DNA from: JACCSI01 sp035575715
GTDB taxonomy: Bacteria; Acidobacteriota; Vicinamibacteria; Vicinamibacterales; UBA2999
DNA length: 64,000 nucleotides
NCBI GenBank assembly: GCA_035575715.1
Contig: DATLXN010000007.1
Coordinates: forward strand, 1 to 64,000
Direction: 5' to 3'
The notes beneath the pieces are model-generated. The model made no database searches and had not been told where the DNA came from. It saw nothing but the letters and a program-made list of their open reading frames with translations. The position numbers were made by a program, and so were the translations under genes. Position 1 is the stretch's first letter. Every line of letters begins with the position of its first letter. Shown piece by piece: positions 8,603 through 17,303 of this stretch.

Positions 8603-10348
8603 TTACGCGTCGGGGCCGGCCGCCGCACTCTCGACAATATTCGCGTCCTGGTAGCCGCCGCGTCCGCGGAGCCGTTGTAAATCGGCAACAGCCTCGGCCC
8701 GGTTGGTGAACGGTCCGAGCACCACCTGCTGGACACGCCGGCTGCGCAACTGAAACGGTCGCTGCGCCGCTGGCAGGCCGGCTTCGGTCAGTTCGCCCAC
8801 CAGACGGTTGGCGCGCTCCTGGCTCGCGAAGAGTCCCACCGAAATCATGAAGTCACCGGGAGCCAACACCGGAGACGCTTGGACGCTCGCCTGTTCCTCA
8901 ACCGGCCCGGGCGGCAGAGAGAACGTGGTCACCGCGAGCGCCGGTGCCGCAGGCAGCGACGCGAGTGTCAAAGGCGCCTGCCGCAGGCCGGTGAGCGGAC
9001 TCGCCAAGAGTGAGCCGCCGACAGCGGCCATACCAACCAGCGCAACACACGACACCGCAACCGCCACGCGTGGCGACCAGCGGCTGCGGCGCTCGTGCCT
9101 GCGGCGTCCAGCCGTTCCTGAATGGGCGTCGGATTGCGCGCCGTGGGACCGGAGTTCACGTGCCAGCCATTCGTCGACCCGTATGGAGAACTCTTCCACC
9201 GGCGCTTCGTCCAGGGCAAGGGCTGCACTCTCGACCATGGCCGGGGCGGCCACTTCGCTCGGCATGGCTTCCACGTTCTCGACCCTCACTGGCGCGGCCG
9301 TTTCATTCACCACGGCTTCCACCCGCTCGACCGTCACCGGTGCAGCCGCTTCGTCGTGCGCGACGACTTCTGCGATCGCTACGATCGGTGCTGCAGGGGC
9401 GACCGGCGGCGCCTCGAGGACCGGTTCGGGACAGACAATCGAGGCCCACGTCGGGGCCAGCGTCGTCGAGCCGACGTCGATCAAGGCGGTCTCGAGGATC
9501 TCGCGATCGACCCATGCCGCTTCCTGGCGGTGCGCGAGATGCAGTGCGCGATCGCAAATGCGGTTGATCAGACGAGGGACGCCGCCAGTGCGCCGGTGCA
9601 GCAACTCGATGACCTCAGGCGCGAACAGCGGCCGCTCACGGCTGCCGCCCGCAACGTGCAGGCGATGCTGGATGTAACCGGAGACCGCATTCTCGCTGAG
9701 CGTCGCGAGCCGGTTATATCCACACACGCGCTGATCGACCTGCCGCATTTCCGGTAACTTCAACTTGGCGTGCAGCTCGAGTTGCCCGACAAACACAATC
9801 TGCAAGCGCCCCTTGCCGCCGAACGCGTCGGCAAGGATCCGCGTTTCCTCGATCAGCGGCAGCGACATGTTCTGCGCTTCATCGATGATCACGACGACGA
9901 ACGCATCCGGCGGAACGGCGGTTTCGAGAAAATCGGTGAGCAGATAACTTAATTCGGCGCGTGTGGCATGTTTGAACGGGCCGGTCACCAGGTCCTGAAT
10001 CGAAATCACCCCGAAATCGATCAGCAGCATTTTCAGCAGGTCTTCACGCGAGGCGAAGGGGTCGGGCACAAACGAGCTGAACGTTTTCCGTCCAAGACTG
10101 CGCAGAACTGCACGACACAGCAAGGTCTTGCCAGTGCCGATTTCCCCAGTCAGGACAAGGAGACCTTCGCGGCGCCGAATGCCGGTGAGTAGATTCTCAA
10201 AAGTCGCAGCATGCGAGGGGCTGCGATAGAGGAATCGAGGATCCGCGCTCAGACTGAACGCTTTCTCCTTTAATCCGAAGAATTCCTCGTAGGTCAGGCT
10301 GTCTGCCTGTGGTTGAAACGACGCCAATGACCCGCTACTGAGTGCCAT
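8603..10348 (-). CDS. ExeA/GspA-type AAA ATPase with C-terminal SPOR domain
   Basis: 581 residues. N-terminal AAA domain of the ExeA/TniB group: Walker A GEIGTGKT at 68-75, Walker B VVVIIDEAQN at 151-160, then the helical lid. A proline/alanine/valine-rich linker leads to one membrane helix (near residues 420-445), then a SPOR domain at about 500-575 (DFMISVGLFASQERANRLV). SPOR domains bind denuded glycan strands, and ExeA-type ATPases help secretion or pilus machines pass the peptidoglycan. The protein is therefore probably anchored in the inner membrane with its SPOR domain in the periplasm. No type II secretion genes are adjacent, so its partner is unknown. Confidence 0.85.
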   Translation of the reverse strand: MALSSGSLASFQPQADSLTYEEFFGLKEKAFSLSADPRFLYRSPSHAATFENLLTGIRRREGLLVLTGEIGTGKTLLCRAVLRSLGRKTFSSFVPDPFASREDLLKMLLIDFGVISIQDLVTGPFKHATRAELSYLLTDFLETAVPPDAFVVVIIDEAQNMSLPLIEETRILADAFGGKGRLQIVFVGQLELHAKLKLPEMRQVDQRVCGYNRLATLSENAVSGYIQHRLHVAGGSRERPLFAPEVIELLHRRTGGVPRLINRICDRALHLAHRQEAAWVDREILETALIDVGSTTLAPTWASIVCPEPVLEAPPVAPAAPIVAIAEVVAHDEAAAPVTVERVEAVVNETAAPVRVENVEAMPSEVAAPAMVESAALALDEAPVEEFSIRVDEWLARELRSHGAQSDAHSGTAGRRRHERRSRWSPRVAVAVSCVALVGMAAVGGSLLASPLTGLRQAPLTLASLPAAPALAVTTFSLPPGPVEEQASVQASPVLAPGDFMISVGLFASQERANRLVGELTEAGLPAAQRPFQLRSRRVQQVVLGPFTNRAEAVADLQRLRGRGGYQDANIVESAAAGPDA

Positions 10349-10365
10349 GATACCTAGCTTATTAA

Positions 10366-10394
10366 GACTTTAAAGTAATTAGGTGACTTCAAAG
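10366..10394. promoter_or_regulatory. AT-rich repeat upstream of the ExeA-type gene, possible operator
   Basis: GACTTTAAAG (10366-10375) is repeated as GACTTCAAAG (10385-10394), with start points 19 bases apart, about two helical turns. The first copy contains the perfect palindrome ACTTTAAAGT. The pair lies 18-46 bases upstream of the ATG at 10348 (minus strand), where a promoter or operator would be. No regulator can be named. Confidence 0.35.
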
Positions 10395-10578
10395 ACCAAG
10401 CTATCTGCATGAATCGGGCCCAGCGCCTCGACGACCATGTACCTGAAAACACAGACGTTTCCGGCGATCAAAGTGCTCGCGGTGCCAGGACCAGTGCGCC
10501 GTCTTGAGACACGTCCCGGCAGATGTGTCACTACGTGTTAACGGCGCGTCAAGCCGCGTCTCCCTTTACGATGTGTAG

Positions 10579-11475
10579 ATGAACGGCTTGGCGTTGGCAG
10601 GGATCTTCAAACAAGCAGTGGTGGCGTGGTGGGAGGACAACGTTCTTCAGCTTGGTGCCGCGCTCGCCTTCTACACGCTGTTCGCGATCGCGCCGGTCCT
10701 GATCGTCGCGATCGCGATCGCCGGCGTCTTCTTCAGTGCCGAGGCGGTGAACACAGAACTGGTCACGCAGATGGATGCGTTGATCGGGGCGGTCGGCGCT
10801 GAGGCGGTGCAGGCACTCCTCGAGGGCGCCGGCAGGCGCCAGTCCGGGTGGGTCGCCACGACGATCGGCACAATCACTTTCCTGCTGGCTGCCACCGGCG
10901 CATTTCTCGAATTGCAGTCGGCGCTCAATACCATCTGGCGGGTGAAGCCGACCTCGGGGCCGTACCTGCGCGCCTACGTCCTCGATCGCTTGCGCTCCTT
11001 CGGCATTGTCGTCGCCATTGGATTTTTGTTACTGGTGTCACTGGTGATCAGCGCCGGTCTGGCTGCATTGAATGGCTGGCTGGATCGGTGGATGCCCGGC
11101 TGGCCGGTGATGTGGCAGGGACTGAACATCCTGGTAGGGCTGGTCATTACCAGCTCCCTGTTTACGCTGCTCTATCGCTTCTTGCCGGACGTCAAACTCG
11201 AGTGGCGCGATGTCGTCACCGGCGCGATCGTGACCGCCGTCCTCTTCGCCGTCGGCAAATATCTGATTGGCCTCTACCTGGCGCAGAGCGCGGCCGCCAC
11301 CTCTTACGGCGCGGCCGGGTCCGTCGTCCTGCTGCTGATCTGGGTCTTTTACTCGTCGCAGGTGCTGCTGCTGGGGGCCGAGTTCACCCGCATTTACGCG
11401 ACCGCGCGGGCCGGCAAGCCCGCCCCCGAGGATTTTGCCGAACCGGATCCGGATGCGCCGGCGAAAGCCACCTAA
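10579..11475 (+). CDS. YihY/virulence factor BrkB family membrane protein
   Basis: 298 residues with six hydrophobic helices. Family hallmarks are visible: GAALAFYTLFAIAPVLIVAI near residues 28-47, FLLAATGAFLELQSALNTIW, and YGAAGSVVLLLIWVFYSSQV near the end. Members are inner-membrane proteins once annotated as RNase BN; their true role is unclear, with transport or envelope integrity proposed. The C-terminus is acidic and proline-rich (FAEPDPDAPAKAT). The next gene starts 9 bases after the stop, so the two are probably co-transcribed. Confidence 0.9.
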   Translation: MNGLALAGIFKQAVVAWWEDNVLQLGAALAFYTLFAIAPVLIVAIAIAGVFFSAEAVNTELVTQMDALIGAVGAEAVQALLEGAGRRQSGWVATTIGTITFLLAATGAFLELQSALNTIWRVKPTSGPYLRAYVLDRLRSFGIVVAIGFLLLVSLVISAGLAALNGWLDRWMPGWPVMWQGLNILVGLVITSSLFTLLYRFLPDVKLEWRDVVTGAIVTAVLFAVGKYLIGLYLAQSAAATSYGAAGSVVLLLIWVFYSSQVLLLGAEFTRIYATARAGKPAPEDFAEPDPDAPAKAT

Positions 11476-11483
11476 CCGCCTGT

Positions 11484-12293
11484 ATGCCTAGCCAGTTTTC
11501 CGCTATCGGTTTCGATGTCAAATCCGGCGAAGACCTCGCTGCGCTCGCCACCCAGGTCGCCGACGACACGGACAAGATCAAAACGCCGGCCGGCATGTAT
11601 ATGAAGTGGGCGCCGGCAAGCGGTGAGCAGCTGTGGCTGCAAGTGAAGCCCAGTGGCGATGCCATGGGCATGAATCCGCACTTCGCCGGGCAGTCGCGCG
11701 TGCGCGTTGCGCTCGAGTCACGCGTCCGCCGCGACACGCACACGCCTCTCGATGCCACCTTCCTGTGTTGGGCCAATCCGCCCGCTGGAGCGACGACCGG
11801 TGGCGAGTACCCGTTTGCGTTCGATTGTCCGGACGCGGCCACCTACGGCGAGCTTGCGTTTCCGTCGCTCGCCACCGTGCAAGTCGCCGCCTTCGCACAA
11901 CAGATCTCGGTCTACCCGTCCGAGCACGACTACGACGCGGCGCAACGCGCGCAGGGTCAGAGCTTTGCCTCGCGCTCGTTTATTCCGTCCGGCCTGATCT
12001 CTCCCGGTGGCGAGCCGGTGACTCCGCCCGAACCGCATGCCCTGTTTGTCGGCCATGTCGTCAACGCCGGCATCCGCCGCAATTCAATCACTGGCACGCC
12101 GTTCTGGTGGGCACTGGTCGATACGCTCGGCGGCACCTATGACGTCGTCATCGACCCGACCCTGCTGACCGGACCGATTGTCCTCGGCAACATCGTCTCG
12201 GGGTGGTTCTGGCTGTCGGGGCAGCTGCAGGTCGGCGCCTCCTCGACGGAATCAACCGGCCGCGGCTGGTTCCAGCGGCTCACCGGGCGCTAG
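11484..12293 (+). CDS. Hypothetical soluble protein, co-transcribed with YihY gene
   Basis: 269 residues from the ATG at 11484, 9 bases after the YihY stop. A much longer in-frame extension back to 10848 overlaps the YihY gene and encodes no sensible protein. There is no signal peptide or membrane helix. The middle is beta-rich and aromatic (GEQLWLQVKPSGDAMGMNPH, PFWWALVDTLGGTYDVVIDP), and the C-terminus mentions WFWLSGQL. I do not recognise a domain. Position suggests it works with, or is simply transcribed with, the YihY protein. Confidence 0.75.
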   Translation: MPSQFSAIGFDVKSGEDLAALATQVADDTDKIKTPAGMYMKWAPASGEQLWLQVKPSGDAMGMNPHFAGQSRVRVALESRVRRDTHTPLDATFLCWANPPAGATTGGEYPFAFDCPDAATYGELAFPSLATVQVAAFAQQISVYPSEHDYDAAQRAQGQSFASRSFIPSGLISPGGEPVTPPEPHALFVGHVVNAGIRRNSITGTPFWWALVDTLGGTYDVVIDPTLLTGPIVLGNIVSGWFWLSGQLQVGASSTESTGRGWFQRLTGR

Positions 12294-12344
12294 CCGGCCG
12301 AGCTGATTCGATGGTCCGGCACGCAAGTTGGATCACTCCATTAG

Positions 12345-13247
12345 ATGTGGAGCTCGCGCCGCACGGTCGGAATAGTCGGGCTGGCTGCGGTTGTCCTGTG
12401 CGGCGTGTCCCTCCGCGCCAGCGGACACCTGGATGAGCTAAGTGTCTCCGTTGACAGCCGCTCGCAGCAACCCGGTGAACTATTACTGGTCACCTTGACA
12501 GGCGCCTCAGCCGCGTCCGAAGTCCGGGTTGGCGCATTCGGCCGCACCATCACCGCCTACGCCACGGCGCGCGAGCAATGGCAAGCCTTGGTTCCGATTG
12601 ATCTGGAGCAGGCGACAGGCCGCTATGACCTGATCGCGACCGCACGCGTTGGAGCCCGCACGGCACGGGCGACGCGAACCATCGTGGTCGAACCGAAAGT
12701 CTTCTCGACGCGCACACTGAAGGTGGCCGCGTCATTCGTCAATCCGCCGGCCAAGGCGCGGGCGCGGATCGCGCGCGAAGCGTTGGTTGTGCGAAGCGCC
12801 TACGCCACCTCAGCGCCGCAGCGATTGTGGAATACGCCGTTTGTGGCGCCGGTCAACGAACCAGCGAATAGCCGCTTCGGCCAGCGCAGCATCTTCAACG
12901 GACAACCGCGCAGCCGGCACAGCGGCACCGATTTCCTGAGCCCCGCCGGTACGCCGGTCAAAGCGCCCAACGCGGGTCGTGTCGTGGTTGCCCAGGATCT
13001 GTTCATGAGCGGTAACACCGTGATCATCGATCACGGATTGAACCTTTTTTCGATGATGGCGCATCTGCAGGCGATAGACGTCCGTGACGGGGACATGGTC
13101 ATGGCCGGTCAAATCGTTGGCCGTGTCGGGGCGACCGGCCGCGTCACCGGCCCGCACCTGCACTGGGCGATGAGGGCCTCGGGGGCTCGGGTGGATCCAT
13201 TGTCGGCAGTCGCACTCCTCGGTGACCAGATCTCGACGGCTCGGTAG
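12345..13247 (+). CDS. M23 (LytM-type) metallopeptidase
   Basis: 300 residues. A signal peptide occupies the first 26 residues. An immunoglobulin-like beta domain (about 30-125) precedes the M23 domain (about 175-290). Zinc ligands are visible: H and D in RSRHSGTDF, and the HxH motif in GPHLHWAM. The fold cuts peptide cross-links in peptidoglycan, or acts as a regulator when degenerate; here all ligands appear present, so an active endopeptidase in the periplasm is likely. The exported kinase-like protein follows after only 16 bases. Confidence 0.9.
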   Translation: MWSSRRTVGIVGLAAVVLCGVSLRASGHLDELSVSVDSRSQQPGELLLVTLTGASAASEVRVGAFGRTITAYATAREQWQALVPIDLEQATGRYDLIATARVGARTARATRTIVVEPKVFSTRTLKVAASFVNPPAKARARIAREALVVRSAYATSAPQRLWNTPFVAPVNEPANSRFGQRSIFNGQPRSRHSGTDFLSPAGTPVKAPNAGRVVVAQDLFMSGNTVIIDHGLNLFSMMAHLQAIDVRDGDMVMAGQIVGRVGATGRVTGPHLHWAMRASGARVDPLSAVALLGDQISTAR

Positions 13248-13263
13248 CTTCCAGGGAGAACGC

Positions 13264-14253
13264 ATGTTTCGAACACTCGCGCTGTCTGTGGCCATTGTCG
13301 TATCGATGACCGCGACGCCGGTCTTAGGTCAACCGCCGGCCGCGCTTCTGTGGAACGACCCTGGCGACATCGCCAGCCGGAATCTCTTTTACGGGCCGGG
13401 CAGTGCTCAACTCGCGCCGGTCGCGCCCTTTGCTTTTCTCAAAGAGGATACCGGCGGCACCCAGCCCAAATTTCGCGTCCGTGACGCGAAGGGTACTGAG
13501 TGGGGTGTCAAGCTCGGGATCGAAGCGCAAAGTGAAACGGCATCGACCCGCCTGGTGTGGGCCGCCGGCTATTACGCCGAAGAGGCGTATTTCTTTCCCG
13601 AGGTCAAGATCGACAACATGACCGCGCTGACGCGGCCAACTACCGAGGTCAAACCAGGCGGCGTCGTCACCAACGCGCGTTTTGAGCCGGTTCGCGCCGA
13701 CGTCAAGAAGTTGGGCGAATGGGAATGGGAGAAGAATCCCTTCGTCGGCACCCGCGAGCTTGACGGCCTCAAGGTGCTGATGATGATGCTGAATAACTGG
13801 GATGCGCACGACACAAATAATCGCAAGGTCAGAGTCGGCAGCCAGGAACGCTTCTTGGTGTCAGACCTGGGGGCCACCCTCGGCAAGACCGGCGGCAAAT
13901 GGGAACATACGAAAAACGACCTGAAAGACTTTGCCGAGTCGAAGTTTATCGATGGCGTCGATCAGGGTGTGGTTAAGTTTGCCTACCGCGTGCGTCCGAC
14001 AGGCCTCGGCATGTTCGCGATCCTGTATCCACCATACGCCGGCCGGGTCAAAGACATCACCGCCAATACAAAGGGCATCAAAATCGAGGATGCGCGGTGG
14101 CTCGGCGAAGTCATGAATCGCTTGTCCGATGCACAGATCGGCGACGCCTTCAAAGCAGCGGGCTACGATGACGCGACCATCGCCGGATATGTCGCCACGC
14201 TACGCAGCCGCATCCAGCAACTCGTCGCCTTGCCGGCGCCAACGGCGCAGTGA
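13264..14253 (+). CDS. Exported protein with HipA-like kinase catalytic loop
   Basis: 329 residues from the ATG at 13264, with AGGGAG upstream; a longer frame from 13222 would bury the signal peptide. Residues 1-22 form a signal peptide (ends VLGQ). The rest shows kinase-fold landmarks in order: VKLG with K83, a possible alpha-C glutamate E91 in SETAS, a catalytic loop N178-W-D180-A-H182-D-T-N185 that matches the N-x-D-x-H-x-x-N pattern of HipA kinases, and VSDLG with D201 as the metal-binding aspartate. The family is widespread but uncharacterised as far as I know. Kinase activity in the periplasm is an inference from these motifs. It follows the M23 peptidase and converges with the PBP gene. 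Confidence 0.65.
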   Translation: MFRTLALSVAIVVSMTATPVLGQPPAALLWNDPGDIASRNLFYGPGSAQLAPVAPFAFLKEDTGGTQPKFRVRDAKGTEWGVKLGIEAQSETASTRLVWAAGYYAEEAYFFPEVKIDNMTALTRPTTEVKPGGVVTNARFEPVRADVKKLGEWEWEKNPFVGTRELDGLKVLMMMLNNWDAHDTNNRKVRVGSQERFLVSDLGATLGKTGGKWEHTKNDLKDFAESKFIDGVDQGVVKFAYRVRPTGLGMFAILYPPYAGRVKDITANTKGIKIEDARWLGEVMNRLSDAQIGDAFKAAGYDDATIAGYVATLRSRIQQLVALPAPTAQ

Positions 14254-16278
14254 CTAGCGGAAGATACCGCCCAGGCGATCGAGCCACTTTTTGACCTCGG
14301 ACCGGACGCGTTCGGCCCGCGTCGGCCCGCGGTGAATCTTGCACACCGCCGCCGGCATGTCGTCGTCGTCTTTGAAGTATTCGGTGTAGGCCGGGCAATC
14401 GTTGGTGGCGCGGTGATACGACACACTGCACAGCACCCGCGTTTCGAGCGTCGCTGGGGGAGTGAAATCGCGTGCCGGAATGACACGAGCCGCCCGCACC
14501 ATGAACTCGCTCCAGATCGGTAACGCCAGTCGAGCGCCGGAGGCATTCGCACCCATCGTCGCCGGGTCATCGAACCCGACCCAGACCCCGACGACAAGAC
14601 CAGAGGTAAACCCGACGAACCAGGCATCGTTGTAATCGTTGGTGGTGCCGGTCTTGCCACCGGCCGGGAACACCACGCCGCGGGTCCGCGCGGCGGTGGC
14701 CGTCCCGCGATCGATGACATCACCAAGCAACGACACCATTTGAAAAGCCGTTTCTTCAGAGAGCACGCGCTTCGGGTCGTCGGGCCCGCGCCACGCGTTC
14801 GATCCATTGGCATCGGTCACCTGAACGATGCCGTGCGGCTGTACCACGTAGCCGCCGTTGGGAAAGACCGCGTAGGCGGCGGTCAGCGCAATCGGCGTGA
14901 CCAGACCGGTGCCAAGCGCGAGCGACGGCACATCCGGCAGATCATCGAGCCCGAGATCCTTCGAGAGACTCAGGACACGCCGCGCGCCAATCTGCTGTTG
15001 GGTCCCGACCGCGGCGCGGTTATTCGATTCGATGATCGCTTCGCGCAGCGTCAGGGGTTGCAGGTTTGAGTTGTTGGCATTGCGTGGCCGCCAGTCACCC
15101 TGGCCGGACATCGCGATGTTCTCCGGCTGGGTCAGCATCGACACCGGAGAAAAATCACGCTCGAGGGCCGCTGCATAAACGAATGGCTTGAAGGCCGAGC
15201 CTGGTTGCCGCCTGCTCCTGGTCGCGCGGTCGAACTCGGACTTGGCAAAGTCGCGCCCGCCAACCAAGGCGACGACGCGACCGTCATCCGGCCGCAGCGC
15301 GACCAGCGCCGCCTGTAGATTCCTGCCGCGTAATCGATTCAAGCCGCGCGTCACAGCACGCTCCGCTTCGGCTTGCAGCGCCGCGTTGAACGAGGTCTGC
15401 ACCTTCCAGTCGGGCGGATGATCGCCGCCAAAGACGTTGCGAAACTCTTGACGCAGGTATTGCTTGGCGTAGCCGTTGTCGGCCCGATCACTCTGCGGAT
15501 ATGGCCGGATCGGCAGGCGCACGGTCCGTGCCGCCGACTCCTCGGCGCCGCTGATCATGCCCTCCTGACGCATCCGGGCCAGCACCACGTGGCTCCGCTG
15601 GCGGGCGCCGGTCATGTTTGACCACGGCGATAACCCGGACGGACGCTGGATCAATCCGGCGATCAGCGCACTCTCCGCAAGGGTTAACTGCGCGGCGTTC
15701 TTGCCAAACAGGTTGCGCGACATCTTGCCGATGCCGTAGGCACCGCCGCCGAGATACACGCGATTGACATAGAGCTCGAGAATCTCGTCTTTGCTCAAGC
15801 GTTGCTCGAGCATCATGGCCAGCAACGCCTCCTGGGCTTTGCGGCCGATAGTCTGGGAGTTGGACAAGAACAGCGTCCGCGCGAGCTGCTGCGTGATCGT
15901 GCTGCCGCCCTCGTCAAAGGACCTCGCCCGGAGGTCTCGCCACAAAGCACGGCTCAAGCCGATCGGATCGATTCCCGCGTGATAGCGGAAACGGTGGTCT
16001 TCGACGGCGACTACCGCGTTGAGAAAGTGCGGGGACACCTGGCCCAGAGGCACGTCCCGCCGCTGCTCGTCCATCGCGAACCACGGCTTCCCGTCAGATG
16101 TGTAGAAGACGGTGTCGCCCACACCTCGAGTCACCCGGTGGATGGCCCACGCGTAACGGGCCGTCCAGGCAGCCAACGCCAGGCCGCTGAAGATCAGCAG
16201 CAGAAGGACGACGGGAATCGCAATGCGATCCCGCCGTCCGAGTGTGGGTGGTAGACCGAACGACGGAAGCCGAATCAA
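14254..16278 (-). CDS. Class A penicillin-binding protein (PBP1A type)
   Basis: 674 residues. One N-terminal membrane helix (20-45) is followed by a GT51 glycosyltransferase domain with catalytic E93 in VEDHRF and the GGSTITQQLA motif at 124-133. The transpeptidase domain has SAFK (catalytic serine), SNN and KTGT in order. The protein polymerises lipid II and cross-links glycan strands at the outer face of the inner membrane. The C-terminus after KTGT contains a cysteine-bearing tail (CSVSYHRATNDCPAY) that could form a disulfide. The stop directly abuts the stop of the convergent exported kinase-like gene. Confidence 0.92.
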   Translation of the reverse strand: MIRLPSFGLPPTLGRRDRIAIPVVLLLLIFSGLALAAWTARYAWAIHRVTRGVGDTVFYTSDGKPWFAMDEQRRDVPLGQVSPHFLNAVVAVEDHRFRYHAGIDPIGLSRALWRDLRARSFDEGGSTITQQLARTLFLSNSQTIGRKAQEALLAMMLEQRLSKDEILELYVNRVYLGGGAYGIGKMSRNLFGKNAAQLTLAESALIAGLIQRPSGLSPWSNMTGARQRSHVVLARMRQEGMISGAEESAARTVRLPIRPYPQSDRADNGYAKQYLRQEFRNVFGGDHPPDWKVQTSFNAALQAEAERAVTRGLNRLRGRNLQAALVALRPDDGRVVALVGGRDFAKSEFDRATRSRRQPGSAFKPFVYAAALERDFSPVSMLTQPENIAMSGQGDWRPRNANNSNLQPLTLREAIIESNNRAAVGTQQQIGARRVLSLSKDLGLDDLPDVPSLALGTGLVTPIALTAAYAVFPNGGYVVQPHGIVQVTDANGSNAWRGPDDPKRVLSEETAFQMVSLLGDVIDRGTATAARTRGVVFPAGGKTGTTNDYNDAWFVGFTSGLVVGVWVGFDDPATMGANASGARLALPIWSEFMVRAARVIPARDFTPPATLETRVLCSVSYHRATNDCPAYTEYFKDDDDMPAAVCKIHRGPTRAERVRSEVKKWLDRLGGIFR

Positions 16279-16293
16279 GGGACCAAGTTAATG

Positions 16294-17301
16294 TTAGCGG
16301 CCTTCGTATGCTTCGCGGTAGCCTCGACGGAAACCGTCGCGGTAGCCGGTCTGATATTCGACCCGCGCATTCATGCGTGTGTTGTAGCCGGCGTCGGCGG
16401 TGGCCATCTCCGGACGCCCTTCCAGGTCCCAGCCCCAGCGGTTGGTGCGATCCTGCGCGCCAGCCTTACGGCCGTCGGCAATGCCGCGGTCGTAGCCGGC
16501 CTTGTGGACCTGGCCTTGCGCGGGCGTGGCCCCGCCGCCGGTCCGGTCCAGCTCGTCGCGAGTAATGCGGCCGTCCCGGTTGGGGTCGCGTGCCTCGAAC
16601 GCCTCGCGCGTCCAGTGCCATTCGTTCATCGTAATGCTGCCGTCCCGATTGACGTCGACGCTGGTGAACAGGTCGGGCGGCGCCTCGGTCGACGCGCCCA
16701 TCTCAGCGCGCGATAACACGCCATTGCGGTCGCGGTCCAGCGCGTCAAATCGCGCCCGCGATCCATGCCACTCTTCACGTGTCACACGCCCATCGTTGTT
16801 GTAGTCGAGATTCCAGAAGCTATCTTCGCGATCGTCGTCCTCATCCTCGATGCCGCCGAGAAACTCGGCGCGGCTGAGATAGCCGTCGTTGTTGTGGTCG
16901 GCGCGGATGAAACTGTCGTGAACGAAGTGCCACTCGTCGCGACTCACCTGGCCATCGCTGTTGTGATCGATGCTGGTGAAGCCGGCCTCGGTCCAGTCGG
17001 AGAACTGATACTCGCGGTCGAAATCGTCGAACACGTTGGGATTCTCGTTACGGGCGGGCCGGCGGGAACCGACGCGGACCTCCTCGCGCGACAGGACACC
17101 ATCACCGTCCCAATCGTGAACGATGAACGATGCGTTGCTGCCTTTCCACTCCCGCCGTTGAATCACGCCGTCTCGATTAGTGTCCATCTGATTGAAGCGG
17201 ATCGCCGGTCGTGCGCCTTGCCCCTGCCCCTGTGCAGACGCGTCGAGAGCCACCGCAGGCGCGACGAGCATGACGGATAGAAGCCACAGGTTCGTTTGCA
17301 T
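16294..17301 (-). CDS. Exported EF-hand calcium-binding protein with eight loops
   Basis: 335 residues with a signal peptide (to about residue 23). Eight 12-residue EF-hand loops are visible: DTNRDGVIQRRE, DWDGDGVLSREE, DHNSDGQVSRDE, DHNNDGYLSRAE, DYNNDGRVTREE, DRDRNGVLSRAE, DVNRDGSITMNE and DPNRDGRITRDE. All keep acidic residues at positions 1 and 12, so calcium binding is likely. The C-terminus repeats G/Y/R-rich units (YQTGYRDGFRRGYREAYEGR). It lies between the PBP and TonB genes, 2 bases from the TonB stop, so it is probably co-transcribed with TonB. The role in the periplasm is unknown. Confidence 0.85.
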   Translation of the reverse strand: MQTNLWLLSVMLVAPAVALDASAQGQGQGARPAIRFNQMDTNRDGVIQRREWKGSNASFIVHDWDGDGVLSREEVRVGSRRPARNENPNVFDDFDREYQFSDWTEAGFTSIDHNSDGQVSRDEWHFVHDSFIRADHNNDGYLSRAEFLGGIEDEDDDREDSFWNLDYNNDGRVTREEWHGSRARFDALDRDRNGVLSRAEMGASTEAPPDLFTSVDVNRDGSITMNEWHWTREAFEARDPNRDGRITRDELDRTGGGATPAQGQVHKAGYDRGIADGRKAGAQDRTNRWGWDLEGRPEMATADAGYNTRMNARVEYQTGYRDGFRRGYREAYEGR

Positions 17302-17303
17302 TT

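Noticed and set aside
10848..11483. N-terminal extension of the hypothetical protein gene 11484-12293
   Set aside because: It overlaps the YihY gene almost entirely and encodes arginine-rich non-homologous sequence; the ATG at 11484 just after the YihY stop is a better start.
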